Assembly (NCBI RefSeq): GCF_002109325.1
Contig: NZ_CP015348.1
Location: 151,501-215,500, forward strand
Origin: Sporosarcina ureae
Lineage (GTDB): Bacteria; Bacillota; Bacilli; Bacillales_A; Planococcaceae
Length of the DNA: 64,000 nucleotides
Direction: 5' to 3'
The notes under the pieces are model-generated. The model saw nothing but the letters and a program-made list of their open reading frames with translations. It was not told where the DNA came from and did not search any database. Below, in pieces: positions 45,519-55,006 of the stretch. How positions within the stretch are numbered: the first letter of the stretch is position 1; each line of letters opens with the position of its first letter. Position numbers and translations under genes: made by a program.

Positions 45519-47519
45519 TTGATCAAATACAATTTACTGTTGAATACTACAAACTACGAACTAACCCATCATCAACAAATTGCCAATAAAATTGAGCGTT
45601 TCCAAGTCATCATTATGTACGATCGACAGCCCAACTTCTTTGACTACAACTATCTACTCCATTTCCCATGTGAAAAAGTACGGAAAAAGGTTAACACGAA
45701 TCGCATTTTCCCGAGAGTGAAAAATGAAACCTTCATTGTTCGACAGCAAAACTACGAGGACAATGTTGATTTATTTTTCAAGATGCGTGTAGATGCCAGA
45801 CGTGAACTACTCGCGAAAGCGACAGAGTTCATGATCGCTAAATTTTTCAGCACTTATGAAAGTCATCTGGCGCCGTTACTTGCGGATAAGCCGACACTCA
45901 AATGGGACATTATCAATAAATTACATGATAAATACGATAAAATGCTACGTGCACACGTCGGACTTAACGATGAAAATTCTTGGAATGTATTCAGCACGTG
46001 GTACAGAACGTATTTAAAGAATTATACCGTCAATGAGTTAATCGTAAAACATGGCTATGATACGTTGAACGCTCTTGATAAAGAAGAGTTAAATACATTA
46101 TTCCTCGAAAAAATGAGCAATAGTTTTGCTTCTAATGACAGCTTCCTGAATACATTTACTACTGACGTCAACGCGTATATTGAAAAAATAGTTTCTGAAA
46201 TACTCATGGCGTTTGAATCTGAAAAAAACTCCATGGAGCAGATCAATGAATTACTCGGAGTTAGCCCGAATTTTTCCGTGCATCAGCCGATTGAAGCTAC
46301 AGTAAAAACAAATAATCTTGTAGTCATGAGTAATGCTGTGTATCAATTCATTACAGAAGCAATTTCTAATCAGAAATTCGTATGCGAAGCGGATCAATGG
46401 CCACGCGCAACTATTCATGGGTCGAAATTAGAAGGTTCTTTGCAATTGCTTCCGAATGAAGACAACCGTACTGCAAGCCAAATGAATCTACTGCATGGCT
46501 ATGCCCACACTTTATCAGAAGTCGATGTCGACGTACTCGATTCCTTATGTCATATGTATTTGACTCAATCACCGCAGGCAGACAAACGAGTAGAAATTCG
46601 GATTGATGACTTATTAACAATCCGTGGACTCAAAACCAAACTCGGCGGCACGGGGCGACGAGGAGGCTACGAGAAAGAACAACGTACTCAAGTAATGAAA
46701 GCGCTTTCCGTTATGCAAGCACTATGGATGCAACTTGATAGTGTAGTAGTCTATGAACAAGGCAAACCGATTAACAAGAACATGCAAGGACGTGCGTTTG
46801 TTTTCACGAATGAAGACGGAAGTTCATTCGAAGTCACTGAAGATATAACACCGGAACGTTTATTTATCAAGCTCGGAGAAGTATTCAATCATTTCTTACA
46901 AGGCTCCACGAGACAAGTGAAACTACTGCCGAATCAAGCGATCGAACTAAATCCATACCAGCGTAAATGGGAGAAAAAACTCATTCGGTATATTAGCTGG
47001 CGCTGGCGTACACAAGCCCGCAAAGCAAGCTACTTGCAGCCACATAAAATCAGCACATTGCTCGAAAAAATAGGTATACAAATTGATACACAGGCTCCGT
47101 CACGCATTCGCGACCGTCTAGAGAAAGCGCTAGATCTACTAGAAGAAGAAGGCGTCATTACGTTTTGGCAGTACAATCAATGGAACGAAGACAGCATGTC
47201 GAAAAAAGGATGGCTACGCGTCTGGTTAGATGCTACGATCATCATCGCACCGCCTGACGAGATTGTGAGCTATTATGAACCGATTGAGAGAAAGAAGTCG
47301 GTCAAGACGCCGACCAACTTCTCCTTGGAGCCACCTAAAGAAAAAGTCTGCAAAAGCATAGGTAGTGATTTTAAGGAATGCCGCATCAAACGTGGTTTGA
47401 CACTCAAACAAGTATCGGATCAATTGAAAATTTCGACATCCTATATAAGTAATATCGAACGAGGCGGGGCATTACCATCGCAAACTGTCTACAAAAAGAT
47501 GAAGGAATGGTTAAATTAA
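45519..47519 (+). CDS. Large DNA-binding protein with C-terminal XRE domain, function unknown
   Basis: 666 residues. The C-terminal 55 residues are an XRE helix-turn-helix (FKECRIKRGLTLKQVSDQLK, STSYISNIERGGALPSQTVY). The central part has winged-helix-like stretches (RIDDLLTIRGLKTKLGGTGR, RIRDRLEKALDLLEEEGVIT) such as occur in plasmid and phage initiators. The N-terminal third is not recognised. TTG start 45519, 7 nt after GGGGGG. It is the last plus-strand gene before the dif-like and Ter-like sites. Could be a remnant mobile-element initiator or a terminus-linked chromosomal protein. Confidence 0.7.
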   Translation: MIKYNLLLNTTNYELTHHQQIANKIERFQVIIMYDRQPNFFDYNYLLHFPCEKVRKKVNTNRIFPRVKNETFIVRQQNYEDNVDLFFKMRVDARRELLAKATEFMIAKFFSTYESHLAPLLADKPTLKWDIINKLHDKYDKMLRAHVGLNDENSWNVFSTWYRTYLKNYTVNELIVKHGYDTLNALDKEELNTLFLEKMSNSFASNDSFLNTFTTDVNAYIEKIVSEILMAFESEKNSMEQINELLGVSPNFSVHQPIEATVKTNNLVVMSNAVYQFITEAISNQKFVCEADQWPRATIHGSKLEGSLQLLPNEDNRTASQMNLLHGYAHTLSEVDVDVLDSLCHMYLTQSPQADKRVEIRIDDLLTIRGLKTKLGGTGRRGGYEKEQRTQVMKALSVMQALWMQLDSVVVYEQGKPINKNMQGRAFVFTNEDGSSFEVTEDITPERLFIKLGEVFNHFLQGSTRQVKLLPNQAIELNPYQRKWEKKLIRYISWRWRTQARKASYLQPHKISTLLEKIGIQIDTQAPSRIRDRLEKALDLLEEEGVITFWQYNQWNEDSMSKKGWLRVWLDATIIIAPPDEIVSYYEPIERKKSVKTPTNFSLEPPKEKVCKSIGSDFKECRIKRGLTLKQVSDQLKISTSYISNIERGGALPSQTVYKKMKEWLN

Positions 47520-47622
47520 ACTCGATTCTATTTAAGTTTCGACTTAACATACTATGAAGATAAAAATATATGTTATAAAAAATAAAAAAGCGAACATACA
47601 GACGCCATACTAGGGTATACTA

Positions 47623-47658
47623 AGCAAAGCTCGTAAATTGTCGAGTTTTGCTTTTTTA
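47623..47658 (+). terminator. Terminator after the large HTH gene
   Basis: AGCAAAGCTCG / CGAGTTTTGCT stem with a T-run. Confidence 0.8.
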
Positions 47659-47692
47659 TCGTCAAAAGTAATAACTAATGGACTTTAAAATC

Positions 47693-47720
47693 ATAAGAAA
47701 CCTGGTTCCAAATAATCCTT
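47693..47720 (+). other. Ter-like site 1
   Basis: Holds the core TGGTTCCAAATAATCCTT (47703-47720), preceded by ATAAGAAACC. The first 27 bases are identical, inverted, to the site upstream of rtp at 58492-58518. The right half resembles the B site of B. subtilis Ter as I recall it (TATGTACYAAATNTTC). In this orientation it should arrest forks moving leftward. Confidence 0.6.
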
Positions 47721-48050
47721 GTTTAGTTTATTATTGTTCGCGCCGTATAAATAGGAACGCAATAAATATCTCACGTGTTGTAATCAAGGGGGGAAGTGGA
47801 AAGGGCAACAACCAGATCATATGTGGATCGATAGAATATGAAGAAAATCTGTGTTGCGATGTATTTACATGTCGTGATACGAGTGAAAGGTTTGCTGCGC
47901 CACACGGACAAGGTGTATGCAAGACAGATTTCCTGATCAACTTATACAATTCCATTAACGAATACGAACATACAAGCGGTAAAAGTGATAGACTAAGAAC
48001 GGTCTATATGTATCGGAAAATCTAGATGCTATATGTAATCTTATTGAACA

Positions 48051-48068
48051 TGGTTCCAAATAATCCTT
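48051..48068 (+). other. Ter-like site 2
   Basis: An exact second copy of the 18-bp core TGGTTCCAAATAATCCTT in the same orientation as site 1, 348 bp to its right. Flanks diverge from site 1 apart from a nearby GTAATCAAGG about 85-105 bp downstream in both copies, which suggests an old tandem duplication of the locus. Confidence 0.55.
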
Positions 48069-48556
48069 CTTTGCATAATTTTCCTCGCATCATGCTATCA
48101 AATGAACATCGACTATTCCACGTAAAGTAATCAAGGAGAGGACCATCAAGTACTAAAACAAGCAGAAGATAAGAAGTTTAATCAGTCAATTGCAAGGGAA
48201 AGGGCGGTCAAACAGTGATCGATAGGATAATCGCCATGATAGTACGTGTCAAAAGTCTTTAAAAGCGATACGTCAATTAACAAATTCAACACGGAGTTCA
48301 AGAGAGCGTATAAATGACTGGTTAAATTAAGTTAAGCTAATGAAACCGATCATCCATATTTAAAATGAAATATAAAACGCAGAGCAATAATAAAGCATTT
48401 TATAGTGTTTAATTAAGAAAGTATTAAACAAACCTTTAAACAACACCTAAACATTAAAAAACCTTGAAGTAAACACGTTAAGTAATTATAATAAGCCTAG
48501 CGCATAAATCATTGAAAAAAGCGCAAATATCTCACTATCGCAAGTATACTTCTAAG

Positions 48557-48610
<54 letters not shown>

Positions 48611-48641
48611 TAGTTTCCAATCTCCACGTATCCTTCTCGCC

Positions 48642-49016
48642 CTAGCTTTCTAAGCGATTCTTATGCTCCTTAGTCTTTATATCTTTGAAGTCGATATATC
48701 CTACACTGTACTCGATGACATCGTTAATGAACAACTTATGATCCTTAGCGAACTCTTTCACAGATTCAAGCAATTCTTTATCATACGTTGTTTTATACTG
48801 AATTCGATCTGCTGGACGCAAATTCTTATCGAATTCAATAACTCCTGCGGCCAATACGTTCCACAAACCGTTTTCCAGCAAATAATTGCTATGTGTATTA
48901 TGTCGCTCTGATAATTCCTCTAATTTCTCTAAAATCTCCTGACTAATATTCGTCCGAAACTTAATCCGTGTTTCATCAGTAGTTTGAATGATTCTACCAC
49001 TTACTAATTTCCACAT
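48642..49016 (-). CDS. Tandem ribbon-helix-helix-like protein
   Basis: 124 residues with two repeats of a strand-helix-helix pattern: RIKFRTNISQEILEKLEELS then HSNYLLENGLWNVL, and RIQYKTTYDKELLESVKEFA then FINDVIEYSVGYI. Two such units in one chain resemble a fused ribbon-helix-helix dimer, a DNA-binding fold. First gene on the minus strand right of the dif-like site; TAGGAGG precedes the ATG. Function and target unknown; the fold is inferred by eye. Confidence 0.6.
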   Translation of the reverse strand: MWKLVSGRIIQTTDETRIKFRTNISQEILEKLEELSERHNTHSNYLLENGLWNVLAAGVIEFDKNLRPADRIQYKTTYDKELLESVKEFAKDHKLFINDVIEYSVGYIDFKDIKTKEHKNRLES

Positions 49017-49055
49017 TATTTATACCTCCTAAGTCATCATAAACTCGCAGATGAT

Positions 49056-50087
49056 TCACGAGTTTATTCTTTGTAATCGATCGGTTTGTTGCAATGCTTG
49101 GATATTCGCTGAACCTGTCGCAAACATCGCCATTCTTAATTCTAATTCACGCACTTCCATTATTCGGAAAACGCTTTCAGCAGATATAGTGGCTTCTTCT
49201 AGAATTGCACGTCCAAAACCGACAAAATCTGCGCCGAGTGCAATACATTTTGCTGCATCGACACCCGTATGAAGTCCGCCGCTTGCAACGAGTAATTTTC
49301 CGTTCATATGAAGTCTAACTAGCTCAAGTGATTTCGTTGTCGGAATTCCCCATTCGCTAAACGCTGCCGCTGCTTGTTGTTTGATCGGTGTCGTACGGTA
49401 TTTTTCCACTTGGCTCCAAGATGTTCCGCCTGCACCCGCTACATCAATGAATGACACGCCAATATCTAGGAGCTTCTTCGCGGTTTCCCCATCTATTCCC
49501 CATCCAACTTCTTTAATGCCTACAGGAATCGTTAATTCATTGCATAATTTCTCGATTTTAGAAAGTAATCCACTAAAATTCGTATTTCCTTCTGGTTGAA
49601 TGACTTCTTGTAAGACATTGATATGCAGTACTAACGCATCTGCATCGGTGTAGTCGATAATTTGACGGCATTCATCAGCAGAAAATCCATAATTCAGCTG
49701 TACGGCACCTAAGTTGGCGATAATTGGTGTAGTTGGGGCGTACTTTCGTAATGCGAATGAAGGCCGGAATGCTTTACTTTCAATTAAAGCGCGCGTAGAA
49801 CCTAGCGCAAGTGCCCAGCCGCGTTGCTCTGCAGCAAGTGCGAGATTACGGTTGATCGTTTCCGCAAAATCTGCTCCACCAGTCATTGAACTGACCAAAA
49901 AAGGAGTTTTGCATGTTTTGCCTAGAAAGTCTTGATCTGTATTGATGTCTTCAAATGATAATTCAGGTAAAGCATTATGTAAAAATTCATATTGTTCCAC
50001 GCCTGTTGTGATCGAGTTTCCCGTCACGTGTTCATCCAGTACGATCTGGATATGCTGCGCTTTCCGATCATTTAGTTGCTTGCCCAT
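49056..50087 (-). CDS. fni: Type 2 isopentenyl-diphosphate delta-isomerase
   Basis: 343 residues, FMN-dependent TIM barrel: VSSMTGGADFAETINRNLAL, IANLGAVQLNYGFS, LHINVLQEVIQPEGNTNFSG, GWGIDGETAKKLLDIGVSFI, ASGGLHTGVDAAKCIALGAD. It interconverts IPP and DMAPP using FMN and NADPH. It stands alone here, with no mevalonate genes. Its product could feed the orphan squalene/phytoene synthase at 4.1 kb. GGAGC site before the ATG. Confidence 0.93.
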   Translation of the reverse strand: MGKQLNDRKAQHIQIVLDEHVTGNSITTGVEQYEFLHNALPELSFEDINTDQDFLGKTCKTPFLVSSMTGGADFAETINRNLALAAEQRGWALALGSTRALIESKAFRPSFALRKYAPTTPIIANLGAVQLNYGFSADECRQIIDYTDADALVLHINVLQEVIQPEGNTNFSGLLSKIEKLCNELTIPVGIKEVGWGIDGETAKKLLDIGVSFIDVAGAGGTSWSQVEKYRTTPIKQQAAAAFSEWGIPTTKSLELVRLHMNGKLLVASGGLHTGVDAAKCIALGADFVGFGRAILEEATISAESVFRIMEVRELELRMAMFATGSANIQALQQTDRLQRINS

Positions 50088-50176
50088 GATTTTAGCTCCT
50101 ATCTGGTAGTGAATCCATTTCGATACATATCAGTTACTAAGCATTATAGCGGTTCTCCGAAGATTACACAAAACAT

Positions 50177-50206
50177 AAAAAAGCTCAGATATGAAATCGG
50201 AGCTTT
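50177..50206 (-). terminator. Terminator of modABC
   Basis: AAAGCTC / GAGCTTT stem with AAAAAA on the plus strand, i.e. a T-run after modC on the minus strand. Confidence 0.7.
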
Positions 50207-50213
50207 CTGTGTC

Positions 50214-50882
50214 TTAATAGGTGGAAATCAATTGTTTTTTCCACTTTTCATCTTCAATTTGTCCTTCATTTAAATAAATAATCCGGTCTCCAAGACGTTC
50301 TGCTTCATCTAAATCATGCGTAACGACAATAAAAGGGATTTTCCAACGGTCGTGCAGGCGTAATAGCTCATCCTGACACTGTTTACGTGTTTCTCTATCA
50401 AGAGCAGATAATGGTTCATCGAGCAATAGTACGGAAGGTTGTGTAGCTAACGCTCTCGCTAAGCCAACGCGTTGCTTTTCACCACCCGAGATTTGGTGCG
50501 GATACTTCTGCAATAAATGTTCAATGCCCAGTACGTGAAGTAACTCACGAATGGTTTCGGTACTCTCTTTTCGCCGATTCTTTTTAACACCAAACCAAAT
50601 ATTCTTCTCCACTGTCTTATGCGGAAATAACGCATAATCTTGGAATAAATAACCGATTTGACGATCACGAGCGGGCAATGGTTTTTCGCCGGTTTCATAA
50701 AATGTTTGTTCTTTTGAAAGAATCATGCCGGAATCTGGATGTGTAAGGCCCGCAATGCTGTTCAGGATAGTGGTCTTACCAGAGCCTGATCGACCAACTA
50801 ATACAAGAATCTCTGAACACATTTGAAAATGAATATTCATCTCATAGTGTGCGAGCTGTTTAGTGATTTCTACATGCAACAT
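50214..50882 (-). CDS. modC: Molybdate ABC transporter ATPase
   Basis: 222 residues: Walker A LVGRSGSGKTTILNS, Q-loop GYLFQDYALFPHKTV, signature ISGGEKQRVGLARAL, Walker B VLLLDEPLSALD. It lacks the C-terminal Mop domain of E. coli ModC, so it is a short form. The ATG at 50882 follows AGGGGG; the TTG at 50903 lies within modB. Last gene of modABC. Confidence 0.88.
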   Translation of the reverse strand: MLHVEITKQLAHYEMNIHFQMCSEILVLVGRSGSGKTTILNSIAGLTHPDSGMILSKEQTFYETGEKPLPARDRQIGYLFQDYALFPHKTVEKNIWFGVKKNRRKESTETIRELLHVLGIEHLLQKYPHQISGGEKQRVGLARALATQPSVLLLDEPLSALDRETRKQCQDELLRLHDRWKIPFIVVTHDLDEAERLGDRIIYLNEGQIEDEKWKKQLISTY

Positions 50883-50899
50883 GTCGATTCCCCCTAGAC

Positions 50900-51583
50900 T
50901 CACGATTTTGTAAAACGTCTCATATTACGTTTGCTCCACCAGTTCACCCATAAAATCAAACTAAATCCGAATGTAATGATGATAACGACCCAAAACGTCG
51001 CCTTTTCCATCTGACCCGACTCCACTGCAAAGTAGATCGCCATTGGAATGGTGTCGGTTTTACCCGGTATGTACCCTGCCAACATCAACGTAGCACCAAA
51101 CTCCCCAAGTCCCCTTGCGAATGAAAGCACCAACCCTGCCAGCAATCCAGGCCAAGCGAGCGGAAACACTACTGACCAGAAGACGCGCCATTCAGAAGCG
51201 CCCATCGTACGCGCGGCATTGGATAGCCGTTCATCCAAACTGTCAAAAGCGGCCGCAGCACTTTGATACATCAGCGGAAATGACACAACAATCGAAGCAA
51301 TGACAGCGCCAATCCACGTAAAGACAATCTGAAAATCGAACCACTCAAGTAACCAACTTCCAATCCAGCCTTTTTTGCCGAATAAAATAAGTAAACCGAA
51401 TCCAACAACAGTCGGGGGTAACACAAGTGGCAGCAAAAACAGGGCTTCCAATATACTTTTTCCGAAAAAATCACGCTTTGCGAGCAAATATGCAATGAAC
51501 ACACCAACTATAAATACAAAGAAAGTGGAGATGGCAGCCACTTTTAAAGATAATAACAATGGAGAGTAATCCATTTCCAGCAC
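50900..51583 (-). CDS. modB: Molybdate ABC transporter permease
   Basis: 227 residues, five to six membrane spans, with the ABC-permease EAA loop as AARTMGASEWRVFWSVVFPL AWPG and the ModB-typical GEFGATLMLAGYIPGKTDTI. GTG start after GGGGGGAG. 19 bp downstream of modA. Confidence 0.92.
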   Translation of the reverse strand: MLEMDYSPLLLSLKVAAISTFFVFIVGVFIAYLLAKRDFFGKSILEALFLLPLVLPPTVVGFGLLILFGKKGWIGSWLLEWFDFQIVFTWIGAVIASIVVSFPLMYQSAAAAFDSLDERLSNAARTMGASEWRVFWSVVFPLAWPGLLAGLVLSFARGLGEFGATLMLAGYIPGKTDTIPMAIYFAVESGQMEKATFWVVIIITFGFSLILWVNWWSKRNMRRFTKS

Positions 51584-51602
51584 GCCTTCTCCCCCCTTTC
51601 AT

Positions 51603-52391
51603 TTACTTAAATCCAAACTTCTGTAATGCCTCTTTACCTTCAGCACCCGTTAAATAATTAAGGAATTGCTGTGCAGCTTCCTGATGCTTCGAGTCTTTAA
51701 CAACAGCCCCAGGATAGACGATTGGCGAGTGCCAACCCGTGTCTGCCACAGCCAATACTTTCACATCGTCCGAAATGAACGCGTCGCTCGAGTACACGAC
51801 ACCGTAATCCGCATTGCCCATTTCCACATGTGTCAACACTTGCCGTACGTCGGATCCTAAAACTAACTTTTCTTTCAAAGGCTCCCATAAATCCAAGTTT
51901 TCAAATGTCTCTTTCGTATAGCGTCCAACCGGAACGGATTCCGGCTCGCCTACTGCGAAATGATTGAGTGCTGCCGGATCAATTTCTTCAAATGAAGAAA
52001 TCGTACTGTCAGAATCTTTGTGTGCAATCAATACGAGCGCATTCTCAGTAAAGTCTTTTCTTGATTCATTGATGAGTAAGCCTTTGTCTTCCATTTCATT
52101 CATGTCTTTTGAACTTGCTGATAAGAAGACATCAGACGGCGCGCCATTTTCAATATTGGTTGCCAGTTTACCAGAACTTCCGAAGTTGTATGTAACGGTA
52201 ACACCTTCGTTGGCTTCTTCAAAATCTGCTTTCAAGTCTTCAAGTGCGTCAGTTAAGCTAGCGGCAGCTGAGACTAATATTTCAGCTTCAGGTGTTTCTT
52301 GATCTGTTGCATCCGTATTATCCGTATCTGAACATCCTATCAGAAAAATAGTTAGCATAACGAACAAAGTAGAAAGTAAAAAATGTTTCAC
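51603..52391 (-). CDS. modA: Molybdate-binding lipoprotein
   Basis: 262 residues: lipoprotein signal (lipobox LIGC near residue 20), acidic linker, then a type II binding protein with VSAAASLTDALEDLKADFEE (the Ser-Ala-Ala-Ser oxyanion loop), TYNFGSSGKLATNIENGAPS and VLTHVEMGNADYGVVYSSDA. It captures molybdate or tungstate outside the membrane. GTG start with AGGGGG 9-10 nt upstream. Supplies Mo for molybdenum-cofactor enzymes; none is encoded in the window besides the MOSC protein. Confidence 0.92.
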   Translation of the reverse strand: MKHFLLSTLFVMLTIFLIGCSDTDNTDATDQETPEAEILVSAAASLTDALEDLKADFEEANEGVTVTYNFGSSGKLATNIENGAPSDVFLSASSKDMNEMEDKGLLINESRKDFTENALVLIAHKDSDSTISSFEEIDPAALNHFAVGEPESVPVGRYTKETFENLDLWEPLKEKLVLGSDVRQVLTHVEMGNADYGVVYSSDAFISDDVKVLAVADTGWHSPIVYPGAVVKDSKHQEAAQQFLNYLTGAEGKEALQKFGFK

Positions 52392-52524
52392 TATGTAATA
52401 CCCCCTAACACATATAACTAATTATAGTTAAAAGTATCATAATATGCTTTGAAATGAAACGGGCCTATCATTCGCCATGATCATTCTCTAGCAGTCTCAG
52501 GAGTTGCGTGAATTGCGTGAATTG

Positions 52525-52677
52525 CTATGAGCGGTTATAGGTGTTCTATGATCACTTAGTTAGTTCTATGAGCGCTCGCGAAGTGTGATAGAGCGGAAAT
52601 CGCATGTCATAGAGCGATTAACTAGACTCTAAGAGCACATCAAGCGTTTCTATGAGCACGCACATATTTCTATAAAC
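52525..52677 (+). repeat. Array C of ~21-bp intergenic units
   Basis: Eight unit heads at 52525, 52546, 52566, 52587, 52608, 52629, 52650 and 52670: CTATGAGC, CTATGATC, CTATGAGC, GATAGAGC, CATAGAGC, CTAAGAGC, CTATGAGC, CTATAAAC. The order matches array D unit by unit. It ends directly against the AI-2E gene terminator. Confidence 0.88.
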
Positions 52678-52710
52678 AAAAAAGTAACCCGCCTTCTACC
52701 GGCGGGTTAC
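52678..52710 (-). terminator. Terminator of the AI-2E permease gene
   Basis: Perfect 10-bp stem GTAACCCGCC / GGCGGGTTAC with a T-run on the minus strand. The gene's stop codon lies inside it. Confidence 0.88.
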
Positions 52711-53948
52711 TCTCTATCTATCTCATAATATTCCTCAAGCGAATCTGCATCATAATACATCTCTTCATCTGTCTCGAAACGATTATAGCGCAGCGTGAAC
52801 AAGTAAAACATATGCGTCGCGACTACCTTCAGCAGCGCATACGCAGGAATCCCGAGAATCACTCCAGCGACACCGAATAGCGAACCGGCTGTCAGTAGGA
52901 CGAAAATAATCGTGATCGGGTGGATATGTAGCGATTTTCCCATGATTTGCGGTGAAATGAACTTCCCTTCGATTACTTGCACAATCGTCCAAACAATCGC
53001 AAGCTTCACCAGCATGAACGGTGATGTGACAATCGCGATAATAGCTGCGGGCGTAATAGCAATGACTGGACCTAAATACGGTACAATACTCGTGAACATC
53101 GCAAGTACCCCGAGCAACAACGCATATTTCATTTTAATAATGAGGAAGCCAATCGACACCATGATTCCGATCGCAATAGCAACCAGAATTTGTCCTTGAA
53201 TATACGCACTGATTTGCCGATCTGCATTGCGGAAGATGATCGATGCATCGTCTCGCAAACGTGGAGGCAACATACGCAAAATCATTTGGGGCAACTTCTC
53301 GCCGTCTTTCAGTAAGTAAAACAGTATGAGTGGTACCGTAAAAATACTCAAAATGATTCCCGTTAACGCAGAAACGAAGGAAGTAATACCTGATGCGATG
53401 CCACCTATAGTTTCCGTGAAGAACGTACCGATACTCTCAAAACCGGAATCAAGGAAGCTATTCACGTTAAAGTTGAATCCTTCATAAACCGGCGCAAATA
53501 TGGAGTTGCGGAAAAACTGATCGGTGTCCAAAATTAACTGTTTAAAATACGTTGGGAATTCATCGAATAGATTGATCGTCTGTAAACGCAGGAACGGTAA
53601 TACTAAGAAAATCACTAATGTTAGTAAACCTGCAGTCGCTAGTAGAATAATCAAGATTCCGTAGACGCGTGGTATACGCAGACGTTCTTCCAAAAACCGA
53701 AGAATAGGACGCATTAAGTAATACAAAATCGTCGCGAGTACGACCGGTAAAACAACTGTTGAGAAAAATACTTTAATCGGATAGAAAATAAATGAAACTT
53801 GAGTGAAGACCAAGATGATCAATCCAATGAACAATAAACAAAGTAAAACAAACAATGTAGATTGACCACCGAGAAATCCAACTACCGGTGAAGTCGAGGG
53901 TATCGACCAGAAGTTCCGTAAAGAAGATTTTTTTGGTGGCTGCCTCAA
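52707..53948 (-). CDS. AI-2E (PerM/YtvI) family transporter
   Basis: 413 residues with about eight membrane spans: N-terminal helices 30-100, a long soluble loop, then VEGKFISPQIMGKSLHIHPI TIIFVLLTAG near the C-terminus, which is the family signature, and an acidic Tyr-rich tail. Family members include putative autoinducer-2 exporters and Na+/H+ antiporters, so the substrate is open. TTG start after GGGGGGAG. Confidence 0.9.
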   Translation of the reverse strand: MRQPPKKSSLRNFWSIPSTSPVVGFLGGQSTLFVLLCLLFIGLIILVFTQVSFIFYPIKVFFSTVVLPVVLATILYYLMRPILRFLEERLRIPRVYGILIILLATAGLLTLVIFLVLPFLRLQTINLFDEFPTYFKQLILDTDQFFRNSIFAPVYEGFNFNVNSFLDSGFESIGTFFTETIGGIASGITSFVSALTGIILSIFTVPLILFYLLKDGEKLPQMILRMLPPRLRDDASIIFRNADRQISAYIQGQILVAIAIGIMVSIGFLIIKMKYALLLGVLAMFTSIVPYLGPVIAITPAAIIAIVTSPFMLVKLAIVWTIVQVIEGKFISPQIMGKSLHIHPITIIFVLLTAGSLFGVAGVILGIPAYALLKVVATHMFYLFTLRYNRFETDEEMYYDADSLEEYYEIDRE

Positions 53949-53976
53949 TGTTTCACTCCCCCCTTTATTCGATCCG

Positions 53977-54933
53977 TTATGGTGTAGCTAAAAACGAACG
54001 AATCGCTTCTCTATTTTTATCTAAATCAATATCAATTACAGATCCTGCGTGACTATAGGAAGTAAAAGAATAACTTCCTTCAACTGGAATACGTAATGTT
54101 TGAAGATCCAGTTTACGTTTCGCAACAATTGTCAGCACTCTTGTTAGCTCATCCTTTGAAGTGAGGTTCGTCTCAATGAAGTTATCGAGTGCACCAGCTA
54201 CTTTCGGTGCTTGCAAGACTGTTGATACGCTAAATAGCTCGTCCTTTACTGCTTGAATCACTTCCTGCTGGCGATTGACTCGCCCGAAATCCCCTTCATC
54301 ATCTGCGCGGAATCGTGCATAACCAAGTAACTCTTTGCCGTTTAATCGCTGGACGCCAGGTTTTAGCGTGACTCCGATTTTTTCAGACATTTCATTTTGA
54401 ACGTTCATTTCAAGACCCTTCGGAAACGCAATGTCCATAATGGATTCGAAATTATCAAAATCGACGACTGCGTAATGATGAATAGGTATATTGAACATCC
54501 CCGAAATCGTTTCTTTCGCAGTTTGGACACCACCCAAGTAATAGGCGGTATTCAGTTTATACGACTGGTACCCTGGGATCTGTGCATAAATATCTCGCAT
54601 AAATGAAATTAAATGTGCGGTACCAGCTGTTTGGTCCCAAGATAATACCATCATCGTATCGGTACGGTATTTTCCTGATCCATCATTATCGACACCGAGC
54701 AATAAATAATTCTCTGTCGTTGGATCTTGCGGGTTTAGCAAATCGCCTTGAAATTCTCCAGGGTTGATCTTGCTGCCCGCTGTCATTGCCTTGCCTTGTT
54801 TATATTGAAAGTAGCTATAAGCCGAAATCGTTACAGTGAATAGCAATACTGCTGTTATAAAAACTCTGCCAACGCGTAATTTACGCTTCTTTTTCCTGCG
54901 ATGTGGCTGCTGTTCGTCGAAGTGTTCATCCAT
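53977..54933 (-). CDS. LytR-CpsA-Psr (LCP) family cell-wall ligase
   Basis: 318 residues: basic cytoplasmic tail (RRKKKRKLRVGR), one membrane span (about 22-43), then the LCP domain with YLLLGVDNDGSGKYRTDTMM, SFMRDIYAQIPGYQSYKLNT and FRADDEGDFGRVNRQQEVIQ, which hold the conserved Asp and Arg residues. LCP enzymes attach teichoic acids or other glycopolymers to peptidoglycan outside the cell. GGAGGAATG precedes the ATG. Confidence 0.93.
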   Translation of the reverse strand: MDEHFDEQQPHRRKKKRKLRVGRVFITAVLLFTVTISAYSYFQYKQGKAMTAGSKINPGEFQGDLLNPQDPTTENYLLLGVDNDGSGKYRTDTMMVLSWDQTAGTAHLISFMRDIYAQIPGYQSYKLNTAYYLGGVQTAKETISGMFNIPIHHYAVVDFDNFESIMDIAFPKGLEMNVQNEMSEKIGVTLKPGVQRLNGKELLGYARFRADDEGDFGRVNRQQEVIQAVKDELFSVSTVLQAPKVAGALDNFIETNLTSKDELTRVLTIVAKRKLDLQTLRIPVEGSYSFTSYSHAGSVIDIDLDKNREAIRSFLATP

Positions 54934-55006
54934 GTAGCGTCATTCCTCCATTATCCGTGTGTATCCAGTTATCAGGACGTTTCTGTTCACAACGGGTTGC
55001 GTCCAG

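Noticed and set aside
47678..48025. 115-residue ORF in the terminus region
   Set aside because: No ribosome site or known family. It overlaps Ter-like site 1, and its DNA is part of a decayed duplication.
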